From DASRWT01 sp963748485 (GTDB taxonomy: Bacteria; Methylomirabilota; Methylomirabilia; Rokubacteriales; CSP1-6), in NCBI GenBank assembly GCA_963748485.1, contig CAVVJF010000017.1, positions 27,301-91,300 on the forward strand: 64,000 nt of DNA, given 5' to 3'. The notes below the pieces were generated by a model that searched no databases, had not been told where the DNA came from, and saw only the letters and a program-made list of their open reading frames with translations. Below, in pieces: positions 40,542 through 48,316 of this stretch; position 1 is the first letter of the stretch, and every line of letters starts with the position of its first letter. The position numbers were made by a program, and so were the translations under genes.

Positions 40542-42064
40542 TGGCCGCTACCACGCTCGAGGACCTGGTCGGCCGGATGCTCGTGTTCGGGCTCGTGGGG
40601 CCCGACCTCACCGACGCGGACGTGCGGCTCTTCCGCGACACGCGCGCGGGCGGCATCATGCTCTACCGCCGTAACTTCGAGACGCCGGCGCGGCTGCGCG
40701 CGCTCCTCGACGGGCTCGAGGCCGCGGTAGGCCGCCGGCTCCTCGTTACCACCGACCACGAGGGCGGCCGCATCATCATGCTGAACCGCGGCGTGACGAT
40801 CTTCCCCGACGGCCTCGCCGCCGGCACCGCGGGCGAGACGGCCTTCGTGGAGCGGCAAGGCCGTATCGAGGGCCGCGAGATGCGCCGGCTCGGCGTGGAG
40901 GTGAACTTCGCGCCCGTGCTCGACGTGCTCACCGACCGCTACAGCCCGAACATCGGCATCCGCTCGTACGGCAAGGACCCCGCCCTCGTGTCGCGCCTGG
41001 GCGCGGCGCGCATCCGCGGCATGCAGGGGGAAGGCCTCTCGGCGTGCGCCAAGCACTTCCCCGGCAAGGGCCACGCCCCCGTCGACGCCCACCTCGGGCT
41101 GCCCGTCATCGACTCGGACTGGGCGGACATGCACGCGAGCCACCTGCCGCCGTTCCTGGCCGCGATCGCAGCGGGCGTCGACAGCATCATGACCTCGCAT
41201 CCGTTGTATCCGCGGCTCGATCCGGAGCCGCGCATGCCCGCCACCTTCTCGCGGCTCATCGTGTCCGACTATCTCCGCGGCGAGGTCGGCTACCGCGGCG
41301 TGATCATCTCGGACGATCTCGAGATGGGCGCCATCGGCGAGCTCTGCCCCATCGGGGAGGCGACGGTGCGCGCGGCGCAGGCCGGCCACGATCTCCTTCT
41401 CGTCTGCCACACCGAGCCGAAGCAGCGCGGCGCCCACGCCGCCCTCCTGGAGGCCGCGCGGAGCGGCGCCTTGCCGCGCCGCCAGCTCGAGCAATCCGTC
41501 GCCCGCCTCGACGCGCTCGTCGCCAGGCGGCCGCGGCGCGTGGCGGACGGCGAGCCCGAGGCCGAGCGCGACGGCGAGCCCTTGGCCCGCGCCATGGCGG
41601 CCGGCGCGGTGACGCGCGTGACGCCGATGCCGGAGGGCCTTCGCCGCCGCTTCAACGGCCGCGTGCAGGCGGTGTTCCCACGGCTCTCCTCCCTCGCCGA
41701 TCGCATCACGGTGGAGCCGGCAATGCAGCGCGAGACCGAGTATGTCACCGCCGTGCTGGCGCCCCACGGGGTCGCGCCGGAGGTGACGGTGGTAGGGGTG
41801 GAGCCCTCGGAGGCGGAGATCGAGGCGGCAGGGGAGAAGGCGCGGGGGGCCGACGTCACCCTCCTCTTCCTCTACGACGCGCACCTCTACCGCTCGAATC
41901 GCGCCCTGCTGGACACGCTGCAGCGCGAGGCGCCCGCCCTCGCGGTGGTGCTGATGCGCGATCCCTACGACGCCGCGCTGCTCGCGCCCGGCGTGCTCGG
42001 GCTCACCGCCTACGGCTGGCGGCGCTGCCAGCTAGAGGCCGTGCTCGCCCACCTGCTCGCATAG
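40541..42064 (+). CDS. nagZ: Beta-N-acetylglucosaminidase NagZ (GH3)
   Basis: A 507-residue GH3 enzyme with a barrel domain (1-340) and the alpha/beta second domain (from about 380). CAKHFPGKGHAPVDAHLGLP keeps the Asp-x-His dyad that acts as general acid/base in NagZ, and IISDDLEMGAIGE holds the nucleophile Asp. TTDHEGGRI and SIMTSHPLYP bind substrate. No signal peptide is seen, as for cytosolic NagZ in Gram-negative bacteria. Overlap with namZ indicates that the two glycosidases act in sequence to split GlcNAc-MurNAc chains into single sugars. Confidence 0.93.
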   Translation: MAATTLEDLVGRMLVFGLVGPDLTDADVRLFRDTRAGGIMLYRRNFETPARLRALLDGLEAAVGRRLLVTTDHEGGRIIMLNRGVTIFPDGLAAGTAGETAFVERQGRIEGREMRRLGVEVNFAPVLDVLTDRYSPNIGIRSYGKDPALVSRLGAARIRGMQGEGLSACAKHFPGKGHAPVDAHLGLPVIDSDWADMHASHLPPFLAAIAAGVDSIMTSHPLYPRLDPEPRMPATFSRLIVSDYLRGEVGYRGVIISDDLEMGAIGELCPIGEATVRAAQAGHDLLLVCHTEPKQRGAHAALLEAARSGALPRRQLEQSVARLDALVARRPRRVADGEPEAERDGEPLARAMAAGAVTRVTPMPEGLRRRFNGRVQAVFPRLSSLADRITVEPAMQRETEYVTAVLAPHGVAPEVTVVGVEPSEAEIEAAGEKARGADVTLLFLYDAHLYRSNRALLDTLQREAPALAVVLMRDPYDAALLAPGVLGLTAYGWRRCQLEAVLAHLLA

Positions 42065-42070
42065 TTTGGC

Positions 42071-42561
42071 GAGCCGCAGCCGACGGCGAGGCGAGCGGAT
42101 ACGGAGATGGGAGCCGCGCGGAGCGCGGCGGGCGAGCCGCAGCCGACGGCGAGGCGAGCGGATACGGAGATGGGAGCCGCGCGGAGCGCGGCGGGCGAGC
42201 CGCAGCCGACGGCGAGGCGAGCGGATACGGAGATGGGAGCCGCGCGGAGCGCGGCGGGCGAGCCGCAGCCGAAGGCGAGGCGAGCGGATACGGAGATGGG
42301 AGCCGCGCGGAGCGCGGCGGGCGAGCCGCAGCCGACGGCGAGGCGAGCGGATACGGAGATGGGAGCCGCGCGGAGCGCGGCGGGCGAGCCGCAGCCGAAG
42401 GCGAGGCGAGCGGATACGGAGATGGGAGCCGCGCGGAGCGCGGCGGGCGAGCCGCAGCCGAAGGCGAGGCGAGCGGATACATGATGGGGTCCCGAGCGGA
42501 GCGAGGGCAGTCCCGAACCGCCACGTTCCGCAGCCGAAGGCGAGGCGAGCGGATACGATGG
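42071..42561. repeat. 63-bp tandem repeat array of REP-like units
   Basis: Six nearly identical 63-bp units begin at 42071, 42134, 42197, 42260, 42323 and 42386. A seventh, from 42449, changes after 32 bp into the ending found in the 8.2-kb elements, and a partial eighth unit lies at 42528-42561. Units begin GAGCCGCAGCCGACGGCGAG; the base in GCC-GAC/GAA-GGC is C in units 1, 2, 3 and 5 and A in 4, 6 and 7. Each unit can form two small hairpins, including CCGCGC-GGA-GCGCGG. The array fills the 504-bp gap between convergent nagZ and the CDF gene; no gene is seen in it. Confidence 0.95.
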
Positions 42562-42568
42562 TCGGCGA

Positions 42569-43582
42569 CTAGGGGTGCGGCGTGTCGGGCTGCACCGCCT
42601 CCTCCAGGGTGAGGGGCGGGCGCCCCCGGAATGGCTCGCGCCGGACCATGCAGTCCTCCAGATCGCACATCGAGCAGTAGGCGCGGTGACACGGGTCGGT
42701 GTGGAAGACGAGCTCACCTTCCGCGCCGAGGTCGGCCATCACGCGCTCGGCGAGCGACTCGGCCAGCTCGTGCGCCTGGTCCACCGACCAGAACTCCGGC
42801 ACCACCAAGTGCGCGTCCACGTGGTGGAAGCGGCCGGCTCGAATGGCGCGCAAGTGGTGGACGCGAATCACCCCCTGCCCCATGTGGTTGCCCAGCACGG
42901 CGAGGAGCCGGGCGAGGAGTGGCGTGTCCTCCTCGTCGAGCAACCCCGCGAAGGCGCGGCGCACAACACGAAGCCCCGCCCACATGAGATTGAGAGCCAC
43001 TACCGCCGCGATGACGGGATCCAGCCACGTGAGGCCGGTGAAACGCACGAGGAGCAGGCCCACCACGATGCCCCCGCTGGTCCAACAGTCGGCGAGCACG
43101 TGCTGGCCGTCCGCCTCCAGGGCAGCCGACCGCAGGGCGCGGCCCGCGCGCACGAGATACCAGCCCAACGCCAGATTCGCGAGCCCGGCCGCCGCCACCA
43201 CCAGCATGCCGTAGTCGAGGGCGCGCACCTCCACGCCGTGAATCAGCGCGCGAATCACCTCGTAGACGATGACGAGGGCAGCGAAGGCGATGAGCCCGCC
43301 CTCGAACGCGGCGGAGACGAACTCGATCTTGCCGTGGCCGTAGGGATGATTGCGATCGGCGGGCTGGGCGGCGAAGGCGATGCTTCCGAGGGCGAACACC
43401 GCCGCCACCACGTTGACGATCGACTCGAGCGCGTCCGAAAGGATGGCAGTGGAGCCGGTCATCCCGTAGGCCAGGAACTTGGCGAGCAGGATCAGCGCCC
43501 CCACCACCAGCGAGACGAGCCCCGCCCGCACTCGCGCACGCGACTCGGCGACCCAGTCACCCGCGGTGGCCAGTTGCTCCAT
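42569..43582 (-). CDS. Cation diffusion facilitator (zinc/iron/manganese efflux)
   Basis: A 337-residue CDF protein with six helices and a C-terminal cytoplasmic domain. The metal-site helices read TAILSDALESIVNV and VLADCWTSGGIVVG (each with metal-binding Asp), and the NHPYGHGKIEF loop is typical. After the usual C-terminal ferredoxin-like domain (about 215-300) there is an unusual Cys-rich tail with spacing C-x4-C-x2-C-x4-C (CHRAYCSMCDLEDC), probably a metal-sensing or metal-binding site. It lies between salvage genes but is likely independent; TATCAT eight bases before the ATG suggests its own promoter. Confidence 0.9.
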   Translation of the reverse strand: MEQLATAGDWVAESRARVRAGLVSLVVGALILLAKFLAYGMTGSTAILSDALESIVNVVAAVFALGSIAFAAQPADRNHPYGHGKIEFVSAAFEGGLIAFAALVIVYEVIRALIHGVEVRALDYGMLVVAAAGLANLALGWYLVRAGRALRSAALEADGQHVLADCWTSGGIVVGLLLVRFTGLTWLDPVIAAVVALNLMWAGLRVVRRAFAGLLDEEDTPLLARLLAVLGNHMGQGVIRVHHLRAIRAGRFHHVDAHLVVPEFWSVDQAHELAESLAERVMADLGAEGELVFHTDPCHRAYCSMCDLEDCMVRREPFRGRPPLTLEEAVQPDTPHP

Positions 43583-43616
43583 CTCGACTGATGATACGCC
43601 CAGCGCCCTAGGTCTC

Positions 43617-45107
43617 CTATCGGCGCCGGTCGAGGACGGGGGCGAGGAGGGCGGCGAGGAGCATCGTGCCGGCGGTGCCGAGTATCACCAGCCAGGACCA
43701 ACCCAGGCCGATCACCTTGGTCTCAGCCAGCACGAGCAGGACCAGATTGACGAGCGCCATCGTCACCATGGCGACCACGTTGGCGCGATCGGCGCGCACG
43801 GCGGTCAGCAGTCCGAGCAGGAACACGCCCAGCAGCGAGCCGAATGTCACCCCCGCGATCTTGAAGGCGAGCCAGAGGATCTGATCCTGCCGCGAGAAGG
43901 CCCAGGCGATGGCCGCGAGCACGAGGCCGAAGCCGACCACTGCCGCCCGCGACACCGCCACGTAGTGGCGCTCGCTGCGCCCGCGTACGAGGAGCGGTCG
44001 GTAGATGTCGGTGACGAACGACGCCGCCAGCGACCCCAGCGGCGAATCGATGGAGGCGAGGACGATGGCGGTGAGCATGAGGCCGCGGAGCACCTCGGGC
44101 ATGGCGGAGCGGATGAAAAATGGGAAGATCTCGTCCGGACGCGGCAGTCCGGCCGTCGGGTGCTGGGCGTAGTAGGTGAAGAGGCCGGCGCCGATGCTGA
44201 GGTAGATGGCGAGGGTGACGAACGTCCCCAGCGGCGTGAGCGCCAGCGTCCACTGGCTCTTCCGCCGCGTCTCCACGGTGAGGAGGCGCTGCATGAGGTC
44301 GTGGTCCGTGCCGAACGCTGCCATCGAGCCCACCAGCCCGTTCAGCACGGCGAGCCAGACGATGTTGGGGTCGGTGAGCACGCGCCGCCAGAAGTCGGGC
44401 TCGCCGGCCGCGGGACCCCAGTTGACGATGGACAGGCGCCCTGCCTCCGCCGCCGTCGCGTAGAGCGCGGCGGCGCCCCCGTCGGTCTGGGCGACGAGGA
44501 AGGCCACCGTGGCGAGCCCTCCCACGAGAAAGAGGCTGGCCTGGAGCACATTGGTCCACACCACTGCGCTCACGCCGCCGAGCGCGATATAGACGATGGA
44601 GATCACGGTAAACAGGGCGAGCGTGGCCCCGAAGGGCCAGCCCATGAGGATGGACACGGCGAGGGCGGCGGCCATGAGCCGCACCCCCGAGCCGAGGAGC
44701 CGGGTGACGAAGAAGAAGAGCGAGCCCGTGACCTGGCTGGCGGCGCCGAAGCGGTGGCGCAGGAACTCGTAGATCGTGGTGCAGTCGTAGCGGTAAAACG
44801 CGGGGATGAAGAGGAAGGCCACCACGAACTTGGCCAGGCTCGATCCCACGAAGAACTGCACGTATTGCCAGTTCTCGCGGTAGGCGGTGGCGGGCACCGA
44901 GATGATGGTGACCGCGCTGATCTCGGTGGCGAGAAAGGACAGGCACGCCGCCCACCAGGGAATGTGACGGCGGGCGAGGAAGAAGTCCGATGTCTCGCGC
45001 TGGCGCCGCGTGAAGGCCCCGCCGATAGCGACGAGCGCGGCGAGGGCGAGGAACACCACGGCGTAGTCGGGCCAGGTGAGGCCAACGCTGGGCGCGGGGG
45101 AAGCCAT
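43617..45107 (-). CDS. Sodium:solute symporter (SSS family), candidate amino-sugar transporter
   Basis: A 496-residue membrane protein with about 13 helices. SSS signatures are RRHIPWWAACLSFLATEISA, GGVSAVVWTNVLQASLFLVGG and the segment FGTDHDLMQRLLTVET, resembling SGLT-like bacterial transporters of sugars and sialic acid. It is divergent from the BadF-type kinase, 57 bp away, and close to nagZ, namZ and murQ. In some bacteria without a MurNAc phosphotransferase system, MurNAc enters by a non-PTS transporter and is phosphorylated by a kinase; this protein could fill that role. Substrate is inferred, not shown. Confidence 0.88.
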   Translation of the reverse strand: MASPAPSVGLTWPDYAVVFLALAALVAIGGAFTRRQRETSDFFLARRHIPWWAACLSFLATEISAVTIISVPATAYRENWQYVQFFVGSSLAKFVVAFLFIPAFYRYDCTTIYEFLRHRFGAASQVTGSLFFFVTRLLGSGVRLMAAALAVSILMGWPFGATLALFTVISIVYIALGGVSAVVWTNVLQASLFLVGGLATVAFLVAQTDGGAAALYATAAEAGRLSIVNWGPAAGEPDFWRRVLTDPNIVWLAVLNGLVGSMAAFGTDHDLMQRLLTVETRRKSQWTLALTPLGTFVTLAIYLSIGAGLFTYYAQHPTAGLPRPDEIFPFFIRSAMPEVLRGLMLTAIVLASIDSPLGSLAASFVTDIYRPLLVRGRSERHYVAVSRAAVVGFGLVLAAIAWAFSRQDQILWLAFKIAGVTFGSLLGVFLLGLLTAVRADRANVVAMVTMALVNLVLLVLAETKVIGLGWSWLVILGTAGTMLLAALLAPVLDRRR

Positions 45108-45116
45108 GGCCTGGCG

Positions 45117-45157
45117 ACATTATGCCCGCCGGATTGGGGCGGCCATGCAAATACAAT
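45117..45157. promoter_or_regulatory. Divergent -10 boxes of symporter and kinase genes
   Basis: TACAAT (45152-45157, 5 of 6) precedes the kinase ATG at 45165 by seven bases. On the minus strand CATAAT (complement of 45119-45124) and the overlapping TAATGT (complement of 45117-45122) lie 9-11 bases before the symporter ATG at 45107. No strong -35 box or ribosome-binding site is seen for either gene. Confidence 0.45.
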
Positions 45158-45164
45158 GCGGATC

Positions 45165-46043
45165 ATGCCGAAGCAGACACGCCGGAGACGGGACGTTCGC
45201 GCGATGTGGGCGGTGGGTTGCGACCTCGGCGGCACCACCCTGCGCGTGCTCGCGCGCGACGGCGCCGGTCACACGCGGCGCCTCCGCCACGGCGCCGTCA
45301 CCGTGGGCGCCATGCCCACCATCGTCCGCGCCGCCTTGCGGCGCTGGCGCGTGCGCCCCGGCCAGGTGGGCGCGCTCGTGGTCGCCGCGCGCGGCGTGTG
45401 GACGCCGGCCGAGCGGCGCGCGGCGGCGGCGGGGCTGAACGGTCTCTCCCGGCGCATCCGCGTGATCTCGGACGTGGAAGCGGCACGCGACGGAGCCCTC
45501 GGCGCCGCCCCGGGCATTCTCCTCCTCGCCGGCACCGGCTCCATTGCGCTGGGCCGCGATCGCCGCGGCCGGCTCGCGCGCGCGGGCGGCCTCGGCCCAC
45601 TGCTCGGCGACGAGGGCTCGGCGTTCTGGATCGGGCGGGCCTGGCTTCCCGTCGCGCGGCGCCGGGCCGGCGCCCTCGCGCTGCGCCGGCTCGCCCTCCG
45701 CCCCGACGCGGTGGCGCGGGTTGCGGCGCTGGCGCCGGGGGCGCTGCGAGCGGCGCGGCGCGGGCATCCCATCGCGGGCGCCATCGTGGCGGGCGCCCAG
45801 GCCGCGCTGGCGGAGCTGGTGGCCGAGCTCGCGGTGCGGCTTCGCCTCCGGCCGCCCATCGCGGTGAGCTGGGCCGGCGGCCTCCTCGCCGACGCGCCCT
45901 TCCGCGCCGGCGTCTGGCGCGCCGCGCGCGAGGCCGGCCTGCGCCTGTCGCCGGCGCCCCCGCGCGGCAGCGCCCTCGACGCCGCGGCGGAGATGGCGGA
46001 AGCGCTCGCGGCGCAGGGGCGGAGAGCCCGCGTCCCCCGGTAA
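45165..46043 (+). CDS. BadF/BadG-type sugar kinase, candidate MurNAc/GlcNAc kinase
   Basis: A 292-residue ASKHA-fold kinase. The first phosphate motif is VGCDLGGTTLRVLARD, the second ILLLAGTGSIALGRD, followed by GGLGPLLGDEGSAFWIG and the adenosine motif VSWAGGLLADAPF. This family includes GlcNAc kinase and MurK, which phosphorylates MurNAc and GlcNAc in cytosolic salvage. Nearby murQ, namZ and nagZ strongly favour that function. ATG at 45165 is favoured by the TACAAT box; ATG at 45204, directly before the phosphate motif, is an alternative. The long upstream frame is antisense to the symporter gene. Confidence 0.87.
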   Translation: MPKQTRRRRDVRAMWAVGCDLGGTTLRVLARDGAGHTRRLRHGAVTVGAMPTIVRAALRRWRVRPGQVGALVVAARGVWTPAERRAAAAGLNGLSRRIRVISDVEAARDGALGAAPGILLLAGTGSIALGRDRRGRLARAGGLGPLLGDEGSAFWIGRAWLPVARRRAGALALRRLALRPDAVARVAALAPGALRAARRGHPIAGAIVAGAQAALAELVAELAVRLRLRPPIAVSWAGGLLADAPFRAGVWRAAREAGLRLSPAPPRGSALDAAAEMAEALAAQGRRARVPR

Positions 46044-46046
46044 CGG

Positions 46047-46376
46047 ATGGCTCCGCGCAGCTACCTGGCCGTCCGGCGCGTGCGGGGCCCCGCCTGGAAC
46101 TCGGCGCTGCCGATGCGCGACCAAGCGGAGTGGGCCGAACACGCCGCCTTCATGAATGCCCTCGCCGCGGAGGGGTTCATCGTCCTCGGCGGGCCGCTGG
46201 GCGCGGGCGATCTGGGCGCGGGCGACGAGGTGCTTCTCATCGTCGACGCGACGAGCGAGGAACCCGTGCGGGCGCGGCTCGCCGCCGACCCGTGGAGCAG
46301 GTCAGGTTTGCTGCAGATCGCGCGGGTGGAACCCTGGACCGTCCTGCTCGATGGTCGGCCGCGTCACCAGCAGTAG
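46047..46376 (+). CDS. YCII-related small protein
   Basis: A 109-residue ferredoxin-like dimeric protein of the YciI group. Features are WAEHAAFMNALAAEGFIVLGGPLG, with the conserved His and Gly residues, and the closing ARVEPWTVLL. Functions in this family are mostly unknown; some are hydrolases or dehalogenase-like. It begins three bases after the kinase stop, so it is probably co-transcribed, and ends three bases from the convergent permease gene. Confidence 0.8.
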   Translation: MAPRSYLAVRRVRGPAWNSALPMRDQAEWAEHAAFMNALAAEGFIVLGGPLGAGDLGAGDEVLLIVDATSEEPVRARLAADPWSRSGLLQIARVEPWTVLLDGRPRHQQ

Positions 46377-46379
46377 GCT

Positions 46380-47678
46380 TCAGCGCTTCGCGCGCGCCGC
46401 GGCGAGCCGGTACGCCACGGGCCCGGTGAGCGCCGCGATCACGCCGGCCACGGTGTTCTGCCACCCGGCCGTCGCCATCGCGAGCAGGCTCAGCGCCGCC
46501 GGCAGCCCCGCCACCAGCCACATCCCCGCCGCGCCTCCGCCCACGCGCCAGGGCCGCGGCAGCTCGGGCTCGCGGAGACGCAGGGCCACGAACGCGGCCA
46601 GCTCGAGCAGTAGCGCGATCGAGTAGAGCCAGATATTGAGGACGATCAGCTCCTTGAAGGAGAAGACGGCGAAGGCGCTGTAGCAGACACTCGACAGCAC
46701 CACCGCCACCCAGGGCGTGCCGGTCCGCACGCTGACCGAGCCGAGCCAGGCGGGGAGCTGGCCCAGGCTGGCAAGCACGAAGGGCAGCCGCGAGTTCGTA
46801 AGGAGGCCGGAGAGGAAGAGCCCGGCGGTGGACAGCAGCGCGCCCACGGTGACGAGGCTCCCGAGGGTCCACCCGCCCACCGCTTCCGCCACCTGAGGCA
46901 GATGGCCCGTCTCCCACTTATCCCAGTCGCCGGACACCGCGAGCCCCGCCGCCACGGGCAGCAGATACGCCAGCGCGATCAGCGGCAGCGCCAGCAGCAT
47001 CGCGCGGCGATAGTGCGAGCGGGGCGCCTCCGCCTCGCCGAGCAAGGTGCTGGGATTGTCCCAGCCGGAGTAATTCCACATCATCACGGCCAGCCCGAGG
47101 CCGATGCCCGCGACGAGACTGCCTTGGTCAGCCGCGAACGGTGTCCACGGCGCACGCTCCGCGCGAAGCCCCGCCATCACGGTGAACACCGCCACCGGGA
47201 TCAGCGCGCCGGCGGCGAGCGCCACCGCGCTCCCTCCCGTCACGCGCACGCCCGCGAGATTGAGCCCGGTGAGCGCCCACAGGAATGCCAGTGCCACCAC
47301 CCATCGCGTGGCCCCGGACATGCCGGGCCACCAGTACTGCGCATAGTCGGCGAAGAGCGCCGGATATACCGCCACGTCCACGAAGGAGTTGATCCAGCTC
47401 CACCAGCCCACCTGAAATCCCCAGAAGGGCCCGAAGGCGCGGCGCACCCACGCGACATAGCCGCCTTCCTCGGGCAGGGCCGCTGCCAGCTCCGCCATGG
47501 CGAGCGACACGGGGAGGCTCCAGATCAACGGCGTGAGCACGAGCAGCACGAGGGTGAGGCCGGGACCGAAGGACGCGACCGCGTCCTCGATGCCGTAGGG
47601 GCCGCCGCTGACGTTGAAGAAGACGATGGCGAGGAGAGAAGCGAGGCCGAGCTCCCGTCGGAGCCCGGCGCGGCTCAC
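46380..47678 (-). CDS. Amino acid permease (APC superfamily)
   Basis: A 432-residue transporter with about 12 helices. The APC substrate loops are seen as SGGPYGIEDAVASFGP in helix 1, PEEGGYVAWVRRAFGPFWGFQ between helices 2 and 3, and VMMWNYSGWDNPSTLLGEAE in helix 6. It resembles polyamine or cationic amino-acid carriers (Cat-1/PUT group). The frame could begin at 47723, but GTG at 47678 overlaps the preceding stop as GTGA and is preferred. Substrate unknown. Confidence 0.9.
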   Translation of the reverse strand: MSRAGLRRELGLASLLAIVFFNVSGGPYGIEDAVASFGPGLTLVLLVLTPLIWSLPVSLAMAELAAALPEEGGYVAWVRRAFGPFWGFQVGWWSWINSFVDVAVYPALFADYAQYWWPGMSGATRWVVALAFLWALTGLNLAGVRVTGGSAVALAAGALIPVAVFTVMAGLRAERAPWTPFAADQGSLVAGIGLGLAVMMWNYSGWDNPSTLLGEAEAPRSHYRRAMLLALPLIALAYLLPVAAGLAVSGDWDKWETGHLPQVAEAVGGWTLGSLVTVGALLSTAGLFLSGLLTNSRLPFVLASLGQLPAWLGSVSVRTGTPWVAVVLSSVCYSAFAVFSFKELIVLNIWLYSIALLLELAAFVALRLREPELPRPWRVGGGAAGMWLVAGLPAALSLLAMATAGWQNTVAGVIAALTGPVAYRLAAARAKR

Positions 47679-47896
47679 CGCGCTTGCGCCTCCTGGATCA
47701 TCTCGGGCAGGCCCTTCAGCCACTCATCGATGGGGACTTCCGCGTCCACGATGATCTCGAGCTTGCCGGACGGCATGCGGCGCACGCGACCCTTGCCGGT
47801 GCCGAGCGGGATCACCACGTGCTCGCGATGGACGCCGATGGCATCGAGCACCGCGAAGATCTTGTTGATCTCGGCCATCCCGACCGCGTCGAGCAC
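47675..47896 (-). CDS. 73-residue protein of unknown function
   Basis: A small, probably cytoplasmic protein with the core INKIFAVLDAIGVHREHVVI, then GTGKGRVRRMPSGKLEIIVD and an amphipathic C-terminal helix (IDEWLKGLPEMIQEAQ). No family is recognised. GTG at 47896 has GAGG five bases upstream, formed partly by the stop codon of the preceding gene; ATG at 47878 is an alternative. Its stop overlaps the amino-acid permease start, so it is coupled to that transporter and may modulate it. Confidence 0.6.
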   Translation of the reverse strand: MLDAVGMAEINKIFAVLDAIGVHREHVVIPLGTGKGRVRRMPSGKLEIIVDAEVPIDEWLKGLPEMIQEAQAR

Positions 47897-47903
47897 GCGC
47901 GCC

Positions 47904-48275
47904 TCAGGGAGTCTGGCGCAGCTCGGCAGGGGGACGATCACCGCCCGGGATGTGAACGGGCCCGCCCGGGCCATAGCCGGTGAGCGGCGGGACGTTCACC
48001 TGGGTGTCGGTGATGCGCCGCTCCTCGTGCGCCGGGATCACCACTTCCTTGCGGGTCCCCGGGTCGATCACGCGCTGCTCGGGCACCCAGCGCGTGGCCG
48101 GAGGCGGTGCGGCGGGCAGGCGCGGGAGGGGCTTCTGGACATCCTGATACACCCGGTCGACGGGATTCGATTGATACGGGTAGCGCGGCCCCGCGCCCCC
48201 GCCGATCTGGGCGGAGGCCGGCGCGGCGACCGCCAGCACGCCCGCCAGCGCCAAGACGACGCTCATGCCCCTCAT
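47904..48275 (-). CDS. Secreted Pro-rich protein, unknown
   Basis: A 123-residue exported protein: signal peptide SVVLALAGVLAVAAPASAQ, then an extended Pro- and Arg-rich sequence with no clear fold, including WVPEQRVIDPGTRKEVVIPA and a HEERRITDTQVNVPPLTG segment. Similar periplasmic proteins with xVPExRVxDP and TGKxVxVPxH phrases occur in proteobacteria without known function. TACCAT lies seven bases before the first ATG. It is the first gene before the 73-residue protein and the permease. Confidence 0.65.
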   Translation of the reverse strand: MRGMSVVLALAGVLAVAAPASAQIGGGAGPRYPYQSNPVDRVYQDVQKPLPRLPAAPPPATRWVPEQRVIDPGTRKEVVIPAHEERRITDTQVNVPPLTGYGPGGPVHIPGGDRPPAELRQTP

Positions 48276-48316
48276 GTCCTGGATGGTACACCCGTGCTAT
48301 CGTGTCGCGCAGAGCG

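Noticed and set aside
42071..42561. CRISPR array
   Set aside because: Units are contiguous with no unique spacers, and no cas gene is present.
42003..42717. Repetitive open frames in all phases across the 42-kb array
   Set aside because: The 63-bp period is a multiple of three, so any stop-free frame stays open; the proteins are pure repeat translations without start signals.
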